Positions 55,001-64,000 of a DNA stretch of 64,000 bases are shown here, one piece after another. Numbering within the stretch: position 1 is the stretch's first letter; the number at the start of each line of letters is the position of its first letter. The DNA comes from Nymphalis io. Its lineage: Eukaryota > Arthropoda > Insecta > Lepidoptera > Nymphalidae. Made by a program: the position numbers and the translations under genes. Location: contig NC_065913.1 in assembly GCF_905147045.1 (NCBI RefSeq), forward strand, positions 6,250,001 through 6,314,000, given 5' to 3'. The notes below the pieces were generated by a model, which ran no database searches, had not been told where the DNA came from, and saw only the letters and a program-made list of their open reading frames with translations.

Positions 55001-58000
55001 GGAGCCTCACGTGTTCTATTTATGAGGACCTTGGGGAAGACGGCAGCTTGGATTGACTCGTAGTGCCGTACTCACTAGGTTAGGGTGTGAGGCGATCTTG
55101 GATTCAGAACCTTGAGACGACCCAATAAAAAAGTTATAATTAATGTAATACGTTTATTTTTAAATTTACGACTTGTTTTAGTGGACGAACGTAGCTGCTT
55201 TCAGTTATGACAAAAATACTGATAAATGGGTAGTGATGGCATTGGACGGATCGAAACGATATTTCAAGTAAGATTATTTATATTATATTAGTTTTCACCC
55301 GCGGCCTGTACCTTACATGTGATACCTGCACCTCTGTGTATGGAAAATTTCATAATGATCGGTTGAAAGGTTAAAACGTGAAAGCGTAAAAAATAAACAA
55401 GCAAACAAACTCAACTTTCGGATTTATAATATTATATGATGTTACTGAAAATAATTAAATAGCAAATAAGTTTATAGAAACTATATGTTTTGTACGTGAC
55501 AGATATTCAGCGGCGTAAAGAATATCAGTTTGTACTTTTTCAGCCTAAGGTGTGAACCTGCTCATTTTGTTAAATGAATTTTTTTTCTTATTCCTGTAAA
55601 ACTTTTTTCGTTTATTCATCCTCGTGTAAAAATTGCCGAAAAGGACTCAACGGGTTAACATATTAAACCAATGATGTGTAAATTCAATTTAATTTTCCCT
55701 TATTTTTCACAAATATAATTTATACATTATTTCATCATTTTCTCACTAATGTTTGCATTTTGAAATATTTTATCGACATAGCCTCCTGTTGTTATTAAAT
55801 AGCAATTTTAACTCAAATTTATTGATATATTATTTACAAAGGCGACACAATATTATGTTTTTTTACCTTTTTGCTGATATATTTACTAATCTTTTGTACT
55901 ATTTAATATCTGAAATAAAAAAAAAAATATTTACCAGTTTTTAAGAAACTTACATAAACATTTTAATTTTTTTAATGGTTAACCTGAGAGTAAATGGTCA
56001 ACATCACCCATAGTAATGGGCGCTGTAAGAAATATTATCCATTCTATACGTAACCAATATGAAATCAACTAGGGGAACTATACAGCTATGCCATTTGCGA
56101 CTGTGATAACACTGGTTCACTCAACCGTCAAAGTGGAACAAAACAAAAAAATAAGTATTACTGCTTAGGGGCTACAATAAAGTTGTATAGTAAAGTAAGT
56201 TTTGTAAGTAATTTCCAGACAGATTTTAGCCAATTAAAACAATTTTCTGTTTTCTTTTCTAACAATTACAAGTATTCAATTTGACTCCATGACTTATTTA
56301 AGATTAACTCAAATTACTTTTAGTTCGACATCAATTTTCGACACAAATCTTCGACAGAAAAACGTAATATTCATTTATCAGCTGGGGCTTGAAGCCAGCA
56401 CCTCGGAATCTATGGTCTTATATCTAGCCACTAGACCAACGAGGCAGTCACACAGTTTTTTTTTCAGATATTTATAACATATAAGACTTATAACATGCTT
56501 CTATAATCGCTTCTTTTTTATTTCAAAGTTTTTACTAACATACTACCCTTCTAAAATGTCTTGATTCATTTGAAAATCCGAGAATTCGTTGAACCAAAAA
56601 CGGAATCTTCATATCCGTGTGTCGAATTCCAACGCGTTCCTTTGAAGAATGACAGCGGGAAAAACAAACTCGCTTTCACATTATAATATGTATGAATTCC
56701 ATCAAATGTTTTTCGATTTCAGCATTCCTCGTATAAGATTGATGTTCAAAGCTGATGATCCAGACACGTTCGCTGAAAGAGTGAAGTTCGCAGTCAATTT
56801 GCGTAAAGAAGTTGAGAATAATTTTAGGTGATGTAAAATGTTTTAGAAATTGTTATAAGAAGTGCAAGTCGAAATTTGAATATAAATATTCGAATGTTTT
56901 AGAAAACATGTTTAATTTTTTTTTATGTATGTATATTATTGTATAATACTTTTGTATTAATTTTTTTATGTTATTGTAAGTGCGTTAATGTGTACGATCG
57001 GTATATGAGCTCGCATGTTTACACATCAATTCTCGTGAGTACCATTGCACTCACACCATTTCATTTTTACTTATTAATCTTACAATCAACAAAATGGGCT
57101 AACAATTGTCTATAAATATCGAGAACCGTACAAAAAAACATAAGCCTGAATTGTACCTATTTAACTTTAAGAAATTTTAATGTCAGGTTACCTTCGTTAT
57201 AATTTTCTATTTAATCTCTCCAATATCACTGGTTACCAAGTAAGTATAAAATGTCTTGTCTATAACTATTTTACATGTTATAGGGCTTTGTGCAAGCTCG
57301 TCTGGGTAGGTACCACCCACTCATCAGATATTCAACCGCATAACAGCAGTACTTGGTATTGTTGTGTTCCGGTTTGAAGGGTGAGCTAGCCAGTGTAATT
57401 ACAGGCACAAGGGACATAACATCTTAGTTCCCAAGGTTGGTGGCGCATTGGTGATGCAAGCGATGCTTAACTGTTCTGTAACTAACGCTGTTACTGTAAT
57501 CTAACTGTAATTTCAACAACAACAAATCAACAACAACGAATGGTAATCAATTATTTTAGGTTTTATTTATACTTGGACTGTTTGATCCTGGATGGTCTGC
57601 CGAGGATACCCTTAAACTATATGCCGACTATCATAAATTTGGTTCTCATTCATCGTCAAGCGAAAGATGTTAATGAAGATCACTTTCAAGCTTTGAAACA
57701 AGAGGTACGCAACGATTTTTTTTTCATTATCTAAACTGGAAAACGGACAAAAAGATCTTCTGGTAGTAATATACACACTGGAATTTAATGTAGGACATGT
57801 GTATCTCGCAAGTCTCTATATATGAGCCAAATTGACATTTTTATGTGAAATAGTTTTTGAGTTATGAAGGAGTCAAAAGTGGCTTCAAATGGTTCGTGTA
57901 ATATTACACATGGTGCTGCTCGCCAGTTCTGTTAGCTTGAACTTGGCTTGACTCTAGATTCTGTCATCTATGGAACATTTTAAAGATGTTACATTTGTAT

Positions 58001-61000
58001 ATTGTATAAGTGTTACTGAGTTTTCATGTACTTAATTTCTGTTTATGATTAATTTTATGCTCGGTGGTAAAGAAAAACATACCGGGAAAAAAATCGTTCA
58101 ACCCAGCAGTGGGACAATTAGAGGCTGCTACTTAAATCTTGTGCCTGTGCTAAATAAACCTTGAAACCGATTTTGGTTAATAACTTATGGGAAGCTGGGA
58201 AGGTCCTAATAAAGTCCTAAAAAGTTATTTAAGTAAATAATGAAAGCTAGCAACGATATTGTATAAACTAATATTACTATTTTAAGTTGCGTGTTTTTAA
58301 AAACAACAACAATCTATAAGGTAAATATCGAATAATATATAAATACAAATACGAGTAAAAGTAATTTTACAGACCAGATAAAAATAGACAAAATAGCTAA
58401 AATAACCGCCAATAAATATCCCAATACTGATAACTCCTGTTAATTAAACGGTATGGAGCTTATTTTATATTTATCACGCTGCTCAACTGTTGATTAAATA
58501 ATATAATACCTATGTGGCAGAAACTCATTTGGCCCATGCAGGTTTTTAAACGATATTTACCTTTGTAAATGTCATTATTAAATAAAATCTACCAAATAAC
58601 AAAATTTCGGATTATATATGTAATAAACGTAAGCGGGCAAATGAGCGACCTGATTAAAAATAGTCACCACTATTGAATTAAATTTTATATTTAAAAAAAA
58701 TATGTATAGTTCTTGGCTGTATACAAGATTACTTTTGCCTGTACAAATTGTTTTTTATGGCAAATAAAATTGTTCAGTTTTAAATTTAGAACCTCTAATA
58801 ACCACCGTCCATGGAATTACATAAACATTACTTACAAGGCTAATGCGCCAACCTCCCGGGGTTGTTAAGATGTTATGTCCCTTGTGCAAGTACAGCTAGT
58901 TGCACTGGCTCACTCACTCTTTAAACAAGAACACAACAATACTAAGTAAGGCTGATTGACGGTAGAATATATGAGGAGTGGATGGTACCTACAGTTTACC
59001 ACCAATAATAGTGGTTAAATATCCAATTTTTCATAATTATACAATATATTTTCGCAACACTTAATTTCAAATTATTTTTAGGTAGATTATAAGAAGCGGT
59101 TATATAGCGTACGTTTTTATAATAAAGAAAATATTTTACTGTTGCAGGCTGAACTTATATACAGGAAAATTGAAGGCAAAATGAAAATAATAAATACGAT
59201 GAAGAAATATCCGACGCTATACAACTTCATAAGCCCGCCGAGCAAGGACTACGAACCTCCTATACCAGATTATGGTACAACAGATTTTGAAATTGATATT
59301 TATTTTTTAATCAAGCGAGTCTTTTATGGTCTAATGCACAGACAGACTCAGTTTTAGTACAGCAAATCATATTTCTCAGCTTATTAAATTGAGTTAAAAT
59401 AAAATATTTTATTTTCAACTAATTTTGTTTGGGTAAACATTATCACCGTTTTGGAATGTGGGTTCTGTCGAGAGGAATCGACTTAAAACTCAGTATTTTT
59501 TATACACGAGATTCAAAAATATTAAATCCATGTATTTTTAAATATATATTCTAATTCAGAGTTATAGGCTTTAATAATAAGATCATTTTTAATAACAAAT
59601 CGAAGTTTGTTTAACGGCAGCTCAAGAGAGCTCAAATCTGTAATTTCTGTATTGCGGACGGGCAAATGAGCCGAATGATGGTAAGTGGTCACCACCACGT
59701 ATAGACATTGACTACCTATAAACATTAATTAAAACACCAATGCACCACAAACCTTGGGAACTAAGATGTTAGGAGGCTCTAACTAGATGGCTCATTCACC
59801 GTTCCAGCCGAAATACTACAATATTACATTGCAATATCGCATTGTTGTTTCGCGGTTGAGTGGGTGGGCACTACCCAGATGGGCTTACATAATGCCCTAC
59901 AACCAAGAATAGTAATATAAGAAACTGTACATTTAACATACGTATGTATATATACGAGTATCTTTTCATTTTAGGTCGCTATCCGTGTGAAATGATAGAT
60001 TTTTCCGGCAGAGTGAAGTTCAATCAGTGGAACTCTCTCTACGTTCTCACAGAGTCCGTGTCCTGCATTCATTTAGTTGTTGAAGAATGTCTTAAGGTTA
60101 GATATTTTTGAAACGGAGTCCCCAATGACACGTTGCTCGACAGATACTTTTTCGTACCAAAAATTTAAATCAAATGTTTATTATCATAACTGTTATTGTT
60201 TTTCCTTTATTTATTTTTCATTAAATTACTCCCAAACGTTAATTAGTTACGTTCACTTAATACATAATATATAGCGTACGGAACTTCGTTCCAGCTGGGT
60301 TTCCCACGACACTTTTCGTTTTCTTTTTTATTAACACTTGATATATATTTTTAAGTTGACGCTAGCATAATGTGATCTTAAGATTTATTTGAAATTATAA
60401 ATATCTATATAAGTATGTATTTACAAAAGAAAAGTAGTATATGCATATCAGTTGTCTGGTTTTCATAATACAAGTTCTGCTTAATTTGGGATCAGATGGC
60501 TGTGTGTGAATAATGTCACAGGATATTATTATTATAATTATAATTTTTGTTTATACTGTTCATTTAAATTTAAAATGAATTAATAAAAATCAGAAATTAT
60601 GGTTCTTGATATTTTATTTTAAAAACATTATTTATTATCATATTTTATATAAAAAATTACTTCAAATTCGGTTTAGAGACATAGTTTTCGTAAAAAATAC
60701 AAAAATTCACTAAAAAATAGAAATTACAATTATATACATTAATATATCTTGCAAAAGTCTGGGATACAGTAAAATTAATAGTTAGAAACTTAAAACAGAC
60801 GAAGGTTGTCAAAGAAAAAAAAATACATACCATAAAATACTAACTAAAAAACAGCTTTTTATACATATTTAATAAGGCGATTCTTAAATATAGGAAAACT
60901 TTCACTATTTACAATTACATCGGATAACTTATTGTACATTTGCTCTCTTTCGAATATTATACATTTTTTTCCACAGTTTGTTCTAATGTTTGGCAACTCA

Positions 61001-63789
61001 AGTTTGTTTCGTCTTCTTGTGCAGTGTATATGTGATTTTTTATGAAGGCGTAATTGGGAGTGTATTTCGTGCGTGATTATTATATAATGAAATTGTTATG
61101 ATCTTTTTTTATTAAATTTAATTTTAAATTAATAATTAAACTTAAAATTTTCAAGTAGTTTTATCAAGTTCTTGTGAAGAAGATTTCTCAGCAAAACTTT
61201 GTGTTATAAAAAATATTATTTACTGCTGTTGGGAAATATTTAATTGTGTGAAGTCCTAAATTTAAGGTCGAGTCGATGTTATTCTTCACAACAAACTATG
61301 GCAGAAACGTCAGTCTCCCGGAATTTGATGCAGCGCAACAACATTGTACATCTATGGTAAGATTTATTTACAACAACAAATTTGATTGTTGCTGAATGTC
61401 TATGAGTTTAATTCAACGCGATATATACGATGTCGGATGAAAAAATAACATTATGTATACTCCCATTCGTATTAGAGACGATTCGTATTATAACTGATGG
61501 TAGGGCTTTGTGCAAGCTCGTCTATGTAGGTACCAACTCATCAGATATTATGCCGCAAAACAGCAGTACTTGGTATTGTTGTGTTCCGGTTTGAAAAGTG
61601 AGTGAGCCAGTGTAATTGCGGACACAAGGAACATAACATCTTAGTTCCCAAGGTTGGTGACGCATTGGCGATGTAAGCGATGGTTAACATTTTTTACATT
61701 GCCAATGTATATGTGCGTTAGTGACCAGTTATCATCAGGTGGCCCAATTGCTCGTCCGCCTACCTATAATATATATAAAAAGAAACGTGGGGGAATAAGC
61801 GCCACACCTTCTGACTGGTGTTGTATATATTAAAAGCTATTTACTTACCTTGTTTCAAATAAGGTGTTCTTTCTAATTGCAGATGCTTAAATACCTCAAC
61901 ATAACATGGTTGAATTCAACAGCGCATGCGATCCGTATGTCTTACAGGGATGTTGGAAAAGGGTGAATTTAATCTCAAAATATTTACACAATCAATATAA
62001 ATTATTTACTTGGTGATAGTGCTTTGTGCAAGCCCGTCTGGTTAGGTACTACCAATTCATCAAATATTGTACCGCCAAATAGCAATAAATAGTATTGTTG
62101 CGTTCCGGTTTGAAGGGCGAGTGTGCCAGTGTAACTACAGGCACAAGGAACATAACATCTTTATTTCCAATGTTGGTGGCGCATGGCGATGTAAGCAATG
62201 GTTACCATTTCTTATAATGCCAATGTCTATGGGCGTCGGTGAACACTTACCATCAGGGGTCTGCGGGCATCAGTGGCGATTTAGAGAATGATCAATATTT
62301 CTTACATCACAAATGTCTATAGGCGGTGTACTCAATATTAGGGGAACCATTTGACTACCACCTATAAAAAATATATTTGCATAAGTTTGATATTGAAAAT
62401 TTTATTTATGTTTTTTATAAATTTTATCTTTATCAATATATTTTTGTTTAATTAAGATGGTTCAATATCTATGAAAAGAGTTGGGAATTTTACGGTATCA
62501 GTAAGCTGTGCAGGTTTATGCAGCTCGTCAGATTCAGAATGCAGGTGATTTACTATTTTTAATTCTGTTTTAAAAATATCTACACTATCGTTACATAACA
62601 TTTATTTAAGTCAATTAATATAAATCATAAAGTTTCATTTGGAGATTTTCTATCATTCATTATTTGCTATTACATATTAACAGTTTCGATATTATATAAA
62701 CTATACAATTGAAGGTCTTAGTATATAATATCCTCCAAGCCGATTTCGGTCACGGCGCCCAATCTCAAGATAAATTAAAGTACGCAGCAAATATTATAGT
62801 GCAAAAATGTGTGCGCAAACACAGGTGCACTCTCTATTCCCTAACTCTCATAATCCGATGGGACGGCAATCTGACATGACCGGAAAGAGTTCAGGCGCAG
62901 GACCAACGGCTTTACGTGCTTTCTGAGGAACGGTAGCATACACACTTCCAACTTCCAGCTCCGGGCTGCTACTGAGAATTTACTGACAGAAAAACCTAAT
63001 AACTTTTTATTGGCCCGACCTGGGAATTGAGCCCAGGACCTCCGGGTCTGCGGCCTTACATCAAGCCACTATACCAACGAGGCAGATCTTATTATAACTA
63101 TAGTTACATACAACTTAATATTTTGTCGATATATTTGTCTGTTCAGCGGCCTTACTCATAAATTGTGTGGCGGGTGCTTCGTTACACACTGATTTCTCTC
63201 TTCCTAACATCCTTAAATTGATATTCGAAAGAAAAAGACACATAATTTCACTAATCGTACCGTTACTGTATACAAGTCATTGCAATCACAAATCGATCAT
63301 TAATTAGAACATTAAACAGACAATAGGGTGAAGATTTGTAACGTTAAGCCTAACGTAATTATATAGCTTAGCTCATTGACAATTAAATCACCATAATCAT
63401 CTACATACAGAATATATGTAATGTAATTGTGAAATGTAAAATTGTGGATGAACTTAATAAAGAGGAAAAAATAACAATAATATGATCTTAAATTCAAACT
63501 CGAATTAAAATATAGAATGATGAGAGATCGATTTATATTATTATTAAAGCGAAAAATATTTTTTTTTTAGTATGCATTGCGTTTTTGCATCGAACAATCG
63601 ATGGCTATGTTCGTAAATCTCTGCGAAACGCCATGCCTCTGTACCTACTGGTGTGAGGAGAACTATGAATGGGATGCGAGTGACCTCATCAATACTCCGT
63701 TCCGTTCGGCAGCTCCGACACTATTCTACTTTCACCTCATGATGTCAGCCGAGGGTCCTTATTATACGACATCACCGGATCAGTTCGAA
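48919..63789 (+). CDS. Axonemal dynein heavy chain, N-terminal 14 exons (partial, runs off the window)
   Basis: Motor subunit of an axonemal dynein. The known role of the family is ATP-driven sliding of outer-doublet microtubules in cilia and sperm flagella. Exons: 48919-49086, 49708-49818, 51300-51422, 51900-52045, 54171-54312, 55182-55267, 56723-56827, 57560-57704, 59148-59274, 59975-60096, 61267-61356, 61883-61962, 62457-62544, 63571-63789. They join into 584 codons with no stop, every intron is GT-AG, and the codon phase fits at each junction. Family landmarks seen are NIPRIRLMFKADDP (259-272), NFRFYLYLDC (292-301) and RDVGKGWFN (477-485). All lie in the N-terminal tail upstream of the linker and AAA motor, which must lie to the right. 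An inner-arm single-headed type is likely (DNAH1-like favoured from memory over DNAH3/7/12), but the paralogue is not settled. The start is the first ATG with a stop three codons upstream in frame after CAG. Confidence 0.88.
49121..49352 (+). mobile_element. SINE A, degenerate, in dynein intron 1
   Basis: CTTAACCGAGAATTGCGGTT, TGTGTTTATAATTTATCTCG, GTGAAGGAAAACACG and ATTTACATG-type end. The tail repeats are lost. Confidence 0.65.
49589..49650 (-). mobile_element. RTE-type LINE 3' end scrap, in dynein intron 1
   Basis: Poly(T), then CAGCCTTTTGCCGTCCACTG and CTGGACGAAAGCCTCCCCCC. It is the complement of the RTE end, in the poly(A)-tailed variant also seen at 1911-1959. Confidence 0.65.
49708..49818 (+). 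CDS. Dynein heavy chain exon 2
   Basis: Codons 57-93 (AKTDKLAPMVMSLPKPQKPK to NEDDSI), proline-rich. Acceptor TTCCAG, donor GTTAGT, phase 0 on both sides. Confidence 0.82.
50021..50281 (-). mobile_element. SINE B in dynein intron 2
   Basis: TATAGGCGGACCCTTGATGG, CCACCAACCTTGGGAACTAA, GGTACCTACCCAGACGAACT and CCCTACCATCAGT. A short loss affects the CATATGGGCC block. Confidence 0.9.
50386..50524 (+). mobile_element. LINE 3' UTR fragment in dynein intron 2
   Basis: CCAAAGGTTGTCAGTGACAG, then ATCGCTTTAAGCGATAGGAC (a perfect ATCGCT/AGCGAT stem) and GTTGTACAGTAAAAAATTAA. Same 3' UTR family as 35060-35216. Confidence 0.65.
50845..51172 (+). mobile_element. SINE A in dynein intron 2, with an internal AT duplication
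   Basis: TGGCCCAGTGGTGAGAACGC, GTGGGTTCAAACCCAGGCAA, then after GTGAAGAAAA an extra block with two copies of ATATATATTATACATAGT, then GAGGAAACCTGCATGTGTCG and the normal body and tail. Confidence 0.9.
51300..51422 (+). CDS. Dynein heavy chain exon 3
   Basis: Codons 94-134 (QFPFETFVPKLQFLSVVLPK to ANIK). Acceptor TTTCAG, donor GTTTGT, phase 0. Confidence 0.82.
51423..51899. other. Dynein intron 3
   Basis: AT-rich. Bases 51565-51650 are GC-richer (GATGGCCGTCCTCGGCACGG, GAGGCTGCTGGTTCGTG) and unassigned. Confidence 0.5.
51900..52045 (+). CDS. Dynein heavy chain exon 4
   Basis: Codons 135 to part of 183 (KMLRERDIQPYLIMPPSEYN, then LELFDNTEFDC). Donor GTAAGA. The two last bases AG make codon 183 with exon 5. 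Confidence 0.83.
52099..52378 (+). mobile_element. SINE A in dynein intron 4
   Basis: AAGCCGAGATGGTAAAGTGG, GTGAGTTCAAACCCGAGCCA, CGTGGTGGAGTTAACTCC and AAAGGCTGTTACTGTAC. The GAGGCCTTAGCCCAGCAG part is partly deleted. Confidence 0.88.
53041..53096 (+). mobile_element. SINE A 3' tail in dynein intron 4
   Basis: AAGGGGAGCGGAGGCCTTAG and CCCAGCAGTGGGACATTTAC, then AGGCTG. Only the RTE-like tail is left. Confidence 0.8.
53233..53499 (-). mobile_element. SINE B in dynein intron 4
   Basis: GCGGACGAGCAATATGGGCT, CCACCAACCTTGGGTACTAA, GGTACCTACCAAGACGAGCT and CCCTACCACCAAT. It is nested inside the candidate TIR element. Confidence 0.88.
53757..54170. other. Rest of dynein intron 4
   Basis: Nothing recognised before the acceptor TTTACAG at 54164-54170. 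Confidence 0.4.
54171..54312 (+). CDS. Dynein heavy chain exon 5
   Basis: Codons 183-230 (RIPEEWLSLGNIEGEQYPCP to NNLYE). Donor GTAAGT, phase 0. Confidence 0.85.
54313..55181. other. Dynein intron 5 with a GC-rich island
   Basis: Bases 54925-55125 are distinctly GC-rich (GTAGCCCTAGGCCTGCGGAT, GGTGGGAGCCTCACGTG, GGGGAAGACGGCAGC) and match no family here. They may be the trace of another transposon or a solo LTR. Confidence 0.45.
55182..55267 (+). CDS. Dynein heavy chain exon 6
   Basis: Codons 231 to part of 259 (WTNVAAFSYDKNTDKWVVMA to RYF). Acceptor TTTTAG, donor GTAAGA. The two last bases AA pass to exon 7. Confidence 0.85.
55286..55438 (+). repeat. Repeat H in dynein intron 6
   Basis: ATTAGTTTTCACCCGCGGCC, GTATGGAAAATTTCATAATG and CGTGAAAGCGTAAAAAATAA, ending TTTCGGATTTATAATATTAT. 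Confidence 0.65.
55976..56176 (-). mobile_element. SINE B, degenerate, in dynein intron 6
   Basis: GTAAATGGTCAACATCACCC, GGGCGCTGTAAGAAATATTA and TAACACTGGTTCACTCAACC, ending ATTACTGCTTAGGGG. Confidence 0.65.
56373..56455 (-). mobile_element. SINE C head in dynein intron 6
   Basis: GGGGCTTGAAGCCAGCACCT, GAATCTATGGTCTTATATC and CACTAGACCAACGAGGCAGT are the complement of the family C tRNA-like head. Confidence 0.7.
56723..56827 (+). CDS. Dynein heavy chain exon 7
   Basis: Codons 259 to part of 294. NIPRIRLMFKADDPDTFAER is one of the most conserved patterns of the axonemal dynein tail, ending KEVENNF. Donor GTGATG. Confidence 0.88.
56828..57278. other. Dynein intron 7, left part
   Basis: AT-rich. 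Nothing recognised. Confidence 0.4.
57279..57471 (+). mobile_element. SINE B without its 3' tail, in dynein intron 7
   Basis: TAGGGCTTTGTGCAAGCTCG, GTTCCGGTTTGAAGGGTGAG and CAAGGTTGGTGGCGCATTGG, then cut off after GCGATGCTTAAC. The LINE-like tail is absent. Confidence 0.88.
57560..57704 (+). CDS. Dynein heavy chain exon 8
   Basis: Codons 294-342 (RFYLYLDCLILDGLPRIPLN to FQALKQE). The FYLYLDC part corresponds to the family's LRYNLYIDCMP-like motif. Donor GTACGC, phase 0. Confidence 0.87.
57705..59147. other. Dynein intron 8 with three degraded SINE pieces
   Basis: 58015-58132 is a plus-strand SINE A piece (GAGTTTTCATGTACTTAATT, CCCAGCAGTGGGACAATTAG). 58452-58575 is a minus-strand SINE A centre (TGGAGCTTATTTTATATTTA, TATGTGGCAGAAACTC). 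58625-59009 is a minus-strand SINE B with internal change (AATGCGCCAACCTCCCGGGG, GCACTGGCTCACTCACTC). Confidence 0.6.
59148..59274 (+). CDS. Dynein heavy chain exon 9
   Basis: Codons 343-384 plus one base (AELIYRKIEGKMKIINTMKK to PPIPDY). The open frame runs on to 59357, but the donor GTACAA at 59275 gives the frame that fits exon 10 (PDYGRYP). Confidence 0.83.
59425..59575 (+). repeat. Repeat G in dynein intron 9
   Basis: AACATTATCACCGTTTTGGA, GTGGGTTCTGTCGAGAGGAA, AAAACTCAGTATTTTTTATA and CACGAGATTC. Diverged relative of 34376-34560. Confidence 0.5.
59650..59908 (-). mobile_element. SINE B in dynein intron 9
   Basis: GCGGACGGGCAAATGAGCCG, ATGGTAAGTGGTCACCACCA, CACAAACCTTGGGAACTAAG and CTACCCAGATGGGCTTACAT. 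Confidence 0.85.
59975..60096 (+). CDS. Dynein heavy chain exon 10
   Basis: Codons 385-425 (GRYPCEMIDFSGRVKFNQWN to VEECLK). Acceptor TTTTAG, donor GTTAGA, phase 0. Confidence 0.85.
60097..60400. other. Dynein intron 10, left part
   Basis: AT-rich. Nothing recognised. Confidence 0.4.
60401..60545 (+). mobile_element. SINE D, 3' half, in dynein intron 10
   Basis: ATCTATATAAGTATGTATTT, CATATCAGTTGTCTGGTTTT, GGGATCAGATGGCTGTGTGT and CACAGGATATTATTATT. The head is missing. Confidence 0.85.
60546..61266. other. Dynein intron 10, right part
   Basis: AT-rich. No gene or family recognised. Ends with acceptor TTTAAG. Confidence 0.4.
61267..61356 (+). CDS. Dynein heavy chain exon 11
   Basis: Codons 426-455 (VESMLFFTTNYGRNVSLPEF to CTSM). 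Donor GTAAGA, phase 0. Confidence 0.85.
61495..61785 (+). mobile_element. SINE B in dynein intron 11
   Basis: ACTGATGGTAGGGCTTTGTG, GTTCCGGTTTGAAAAGTGAG, GACCAGTTATCATCAGGTGG and GCTCGTCCGCCTACC. Full length. Confidence 0.9.
61883..61962 (+). CDS. Dynein heavy chain exon 12
   Basis: Codons 456 to part of 482 (MLKYLNITWLNSTAHAIRMS then YRDVGK). Acceptor TTGCAG, donor GTGAAT. The last GG joins exon 13 to complete RDVGKGWFN. Confidence 0.87.
62013..62371 (+). mobile_element. SINE B with a second SINE B 3' end, in dynein intron 12
   Basis: One copy runs TGGTGATAGTGCTTTGTGCA to CACTTACCATCAGGGG. From about 62273 a second 3' part follows (GCGATTTAGAGAATGATCAA, CAATATTAGGGGAACCATTT). Confidence 0.8.
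62457..62544 (+). CDS. Dynein heavy chain exon 13
   Basis: Codons 482-511 (GWFNIYEKSWEFYGISKLCR to RFRMQ), the conserved GWFN(L/I) segment of axonemal dynein tails. Donor GTGATT, phase 0. Confidence 0.88.
62727..63086 (-). mobile_element. SINE C, full length, in dynein intron 13
   Basis: ATATCCTCCAAGCCGATTTC, CAGGTGCACTCTCTATTCCC, GGCGCAGGACCAACGGCTTT, GGGAATTGAGCCCAGGACCT and CACTATACCAACGAGGCAGA. Complement order of the full-length plus copies. Confidence 0.9.
63165..63260 (+). repeat. Repeat I, copy 3, in dynein intron 13
   Basis: GTGTGGCGGGTGCTTCGTTA, CTGATTTCTCTCTTCCTAAC, TTGATATTCGAAAGAAAAAG and TTTCACTAATCGTACC. Confidence 0.5.
63261..63570. other. Rest of dynein intron 13
   Basis: AT-rich. 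Nothing recognised. Ends with a T-run and acceptor TTTTAG. Confidence 0.4.
63571..63789 (+). CDS. Dynein heavy chain exon 14 (last in window)
   Basis: Codons 512-584 (YALRFCIEQSMAMFVNLCET to TSPDQFE). Cysteine-rich middle (NLCETPCLCTYWCEENYEW). The donor GTAAAG at 63790 is inferred; the frame stays open to 63909 but runs into AT repeats and SINE. Confidence 0.82.
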
Positions 63790-63877
63790 GTAAAGTTCAT
63801 ATTGAAATACGTTGTATACAACTTAAAGTTATATATTGGTATATTATATATATATATAAATCTTGGTATATATACAA

Positions 63878-64000
63878 AGCCAAGGTGGCCCAGTGGTAAG
63901 AACGCGTAACTCTTAACCGATGTTCAAATCCGGACAAGCACCACTGAATCTTCATGTGCTTAATTTGTGATTATAATTCATCTCGTGCTTTACGGTGTAG
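63878..64000 (+). mobile_element. SINE A in dynein intron 14, cut by the window end
   Basis: AAGCCAAGGTGGCCCAGTGG, box B-like GATGTTCAAATCCGGACAAG, TTGTGATTATAATTCATCTC and GTGCTTTACGGTG. Confidence 0.9.

Noticed and set aside
59275..59357. Extension of dynein exon 9 to the stop at 59355-59357
   Set aside because: The donor at 59275 gives a correct phase with exon 10 and a sensible protein junction. The extension would end the protein at once.
1..64000. CRISPR arrays, rRNA genes, phage or bacterial operons
   Set aside because: No regular short repeats with unique spacers and no conserved rRNA blocks were seen. Repeats here are eukaryotic SINEs and LINEs, and the gene present has GT-AG introns.

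Overview
This is an AT-rich, intron-containing eukaryotic window from a lepidopteran insect, most likely a butterfly. The evidence is the mixture of SINE families with lepidopteran-style tails, an RTE-type and a Jockey/CR1-group LINE, a mariner, and a spliced animal gene. No bacterial features, rRNA genes, genuine tRNA genes or CRISPR arrays were seen. Element names (A to J) are labels made for this report. Family A resembles the Metulj-type SINEs described from butterflies; that name is from memory and was not checked.

Layout. From 1 to 48.9 kb no complete host gene was recognised. The stretch is AT-rich DNA packed with SINEs and broken LINEs: a diverged inverted repeat pair at 80-262 and 4150-4332; LINE relics at 5.8, 16.8-19.5 and 34.6-35.2 kb; a Jockey/CR1-group LINE family with three damaged copies (10.0-11.6 kb minus, 11.9-13.2 kb plus, 45.4-48.2 kb plus); a 349-bp direct repeat at 13.6 and 14.9 kb; small retroposed pieces with clear target-site duplications at 28.7 and 33.8 kb; and a three-level nest at 37.1-41.7 kb, where a mariner is split by a SINE that is itself split by an RTE LINE with an uninterrupted 1013-residue ORF.

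From 48.9 kb to the window end lies the host gene: the first 14 recognised coding exons (584 residues) of an axonemal dynein heavy chain on the plus strand, running off the right edge. Its reading frame is kept across all 13 splice junctions. Nearly every intron holds SINE copies, and intron 4 also holds a candidate TIR DNA transposon.

How the parts relate. The SINEs appear to use the LINEs in the same window. The tail of SINE family A matches the last codons of the RTE ORF, and the tail of family B matches the 3' end of the Jockey/CR1-group LINE. Families C and D share an (ATT)n tail that implies a third LINE not seen here. I did not find a convincing new cellular system. The most unusual items are the nested insertion with its intact RTE ORF, the GC-rich 185-bp retroposon (family F), the LINE/SINE tail pairs, and several sequence-level records of insertion and rearrangement.
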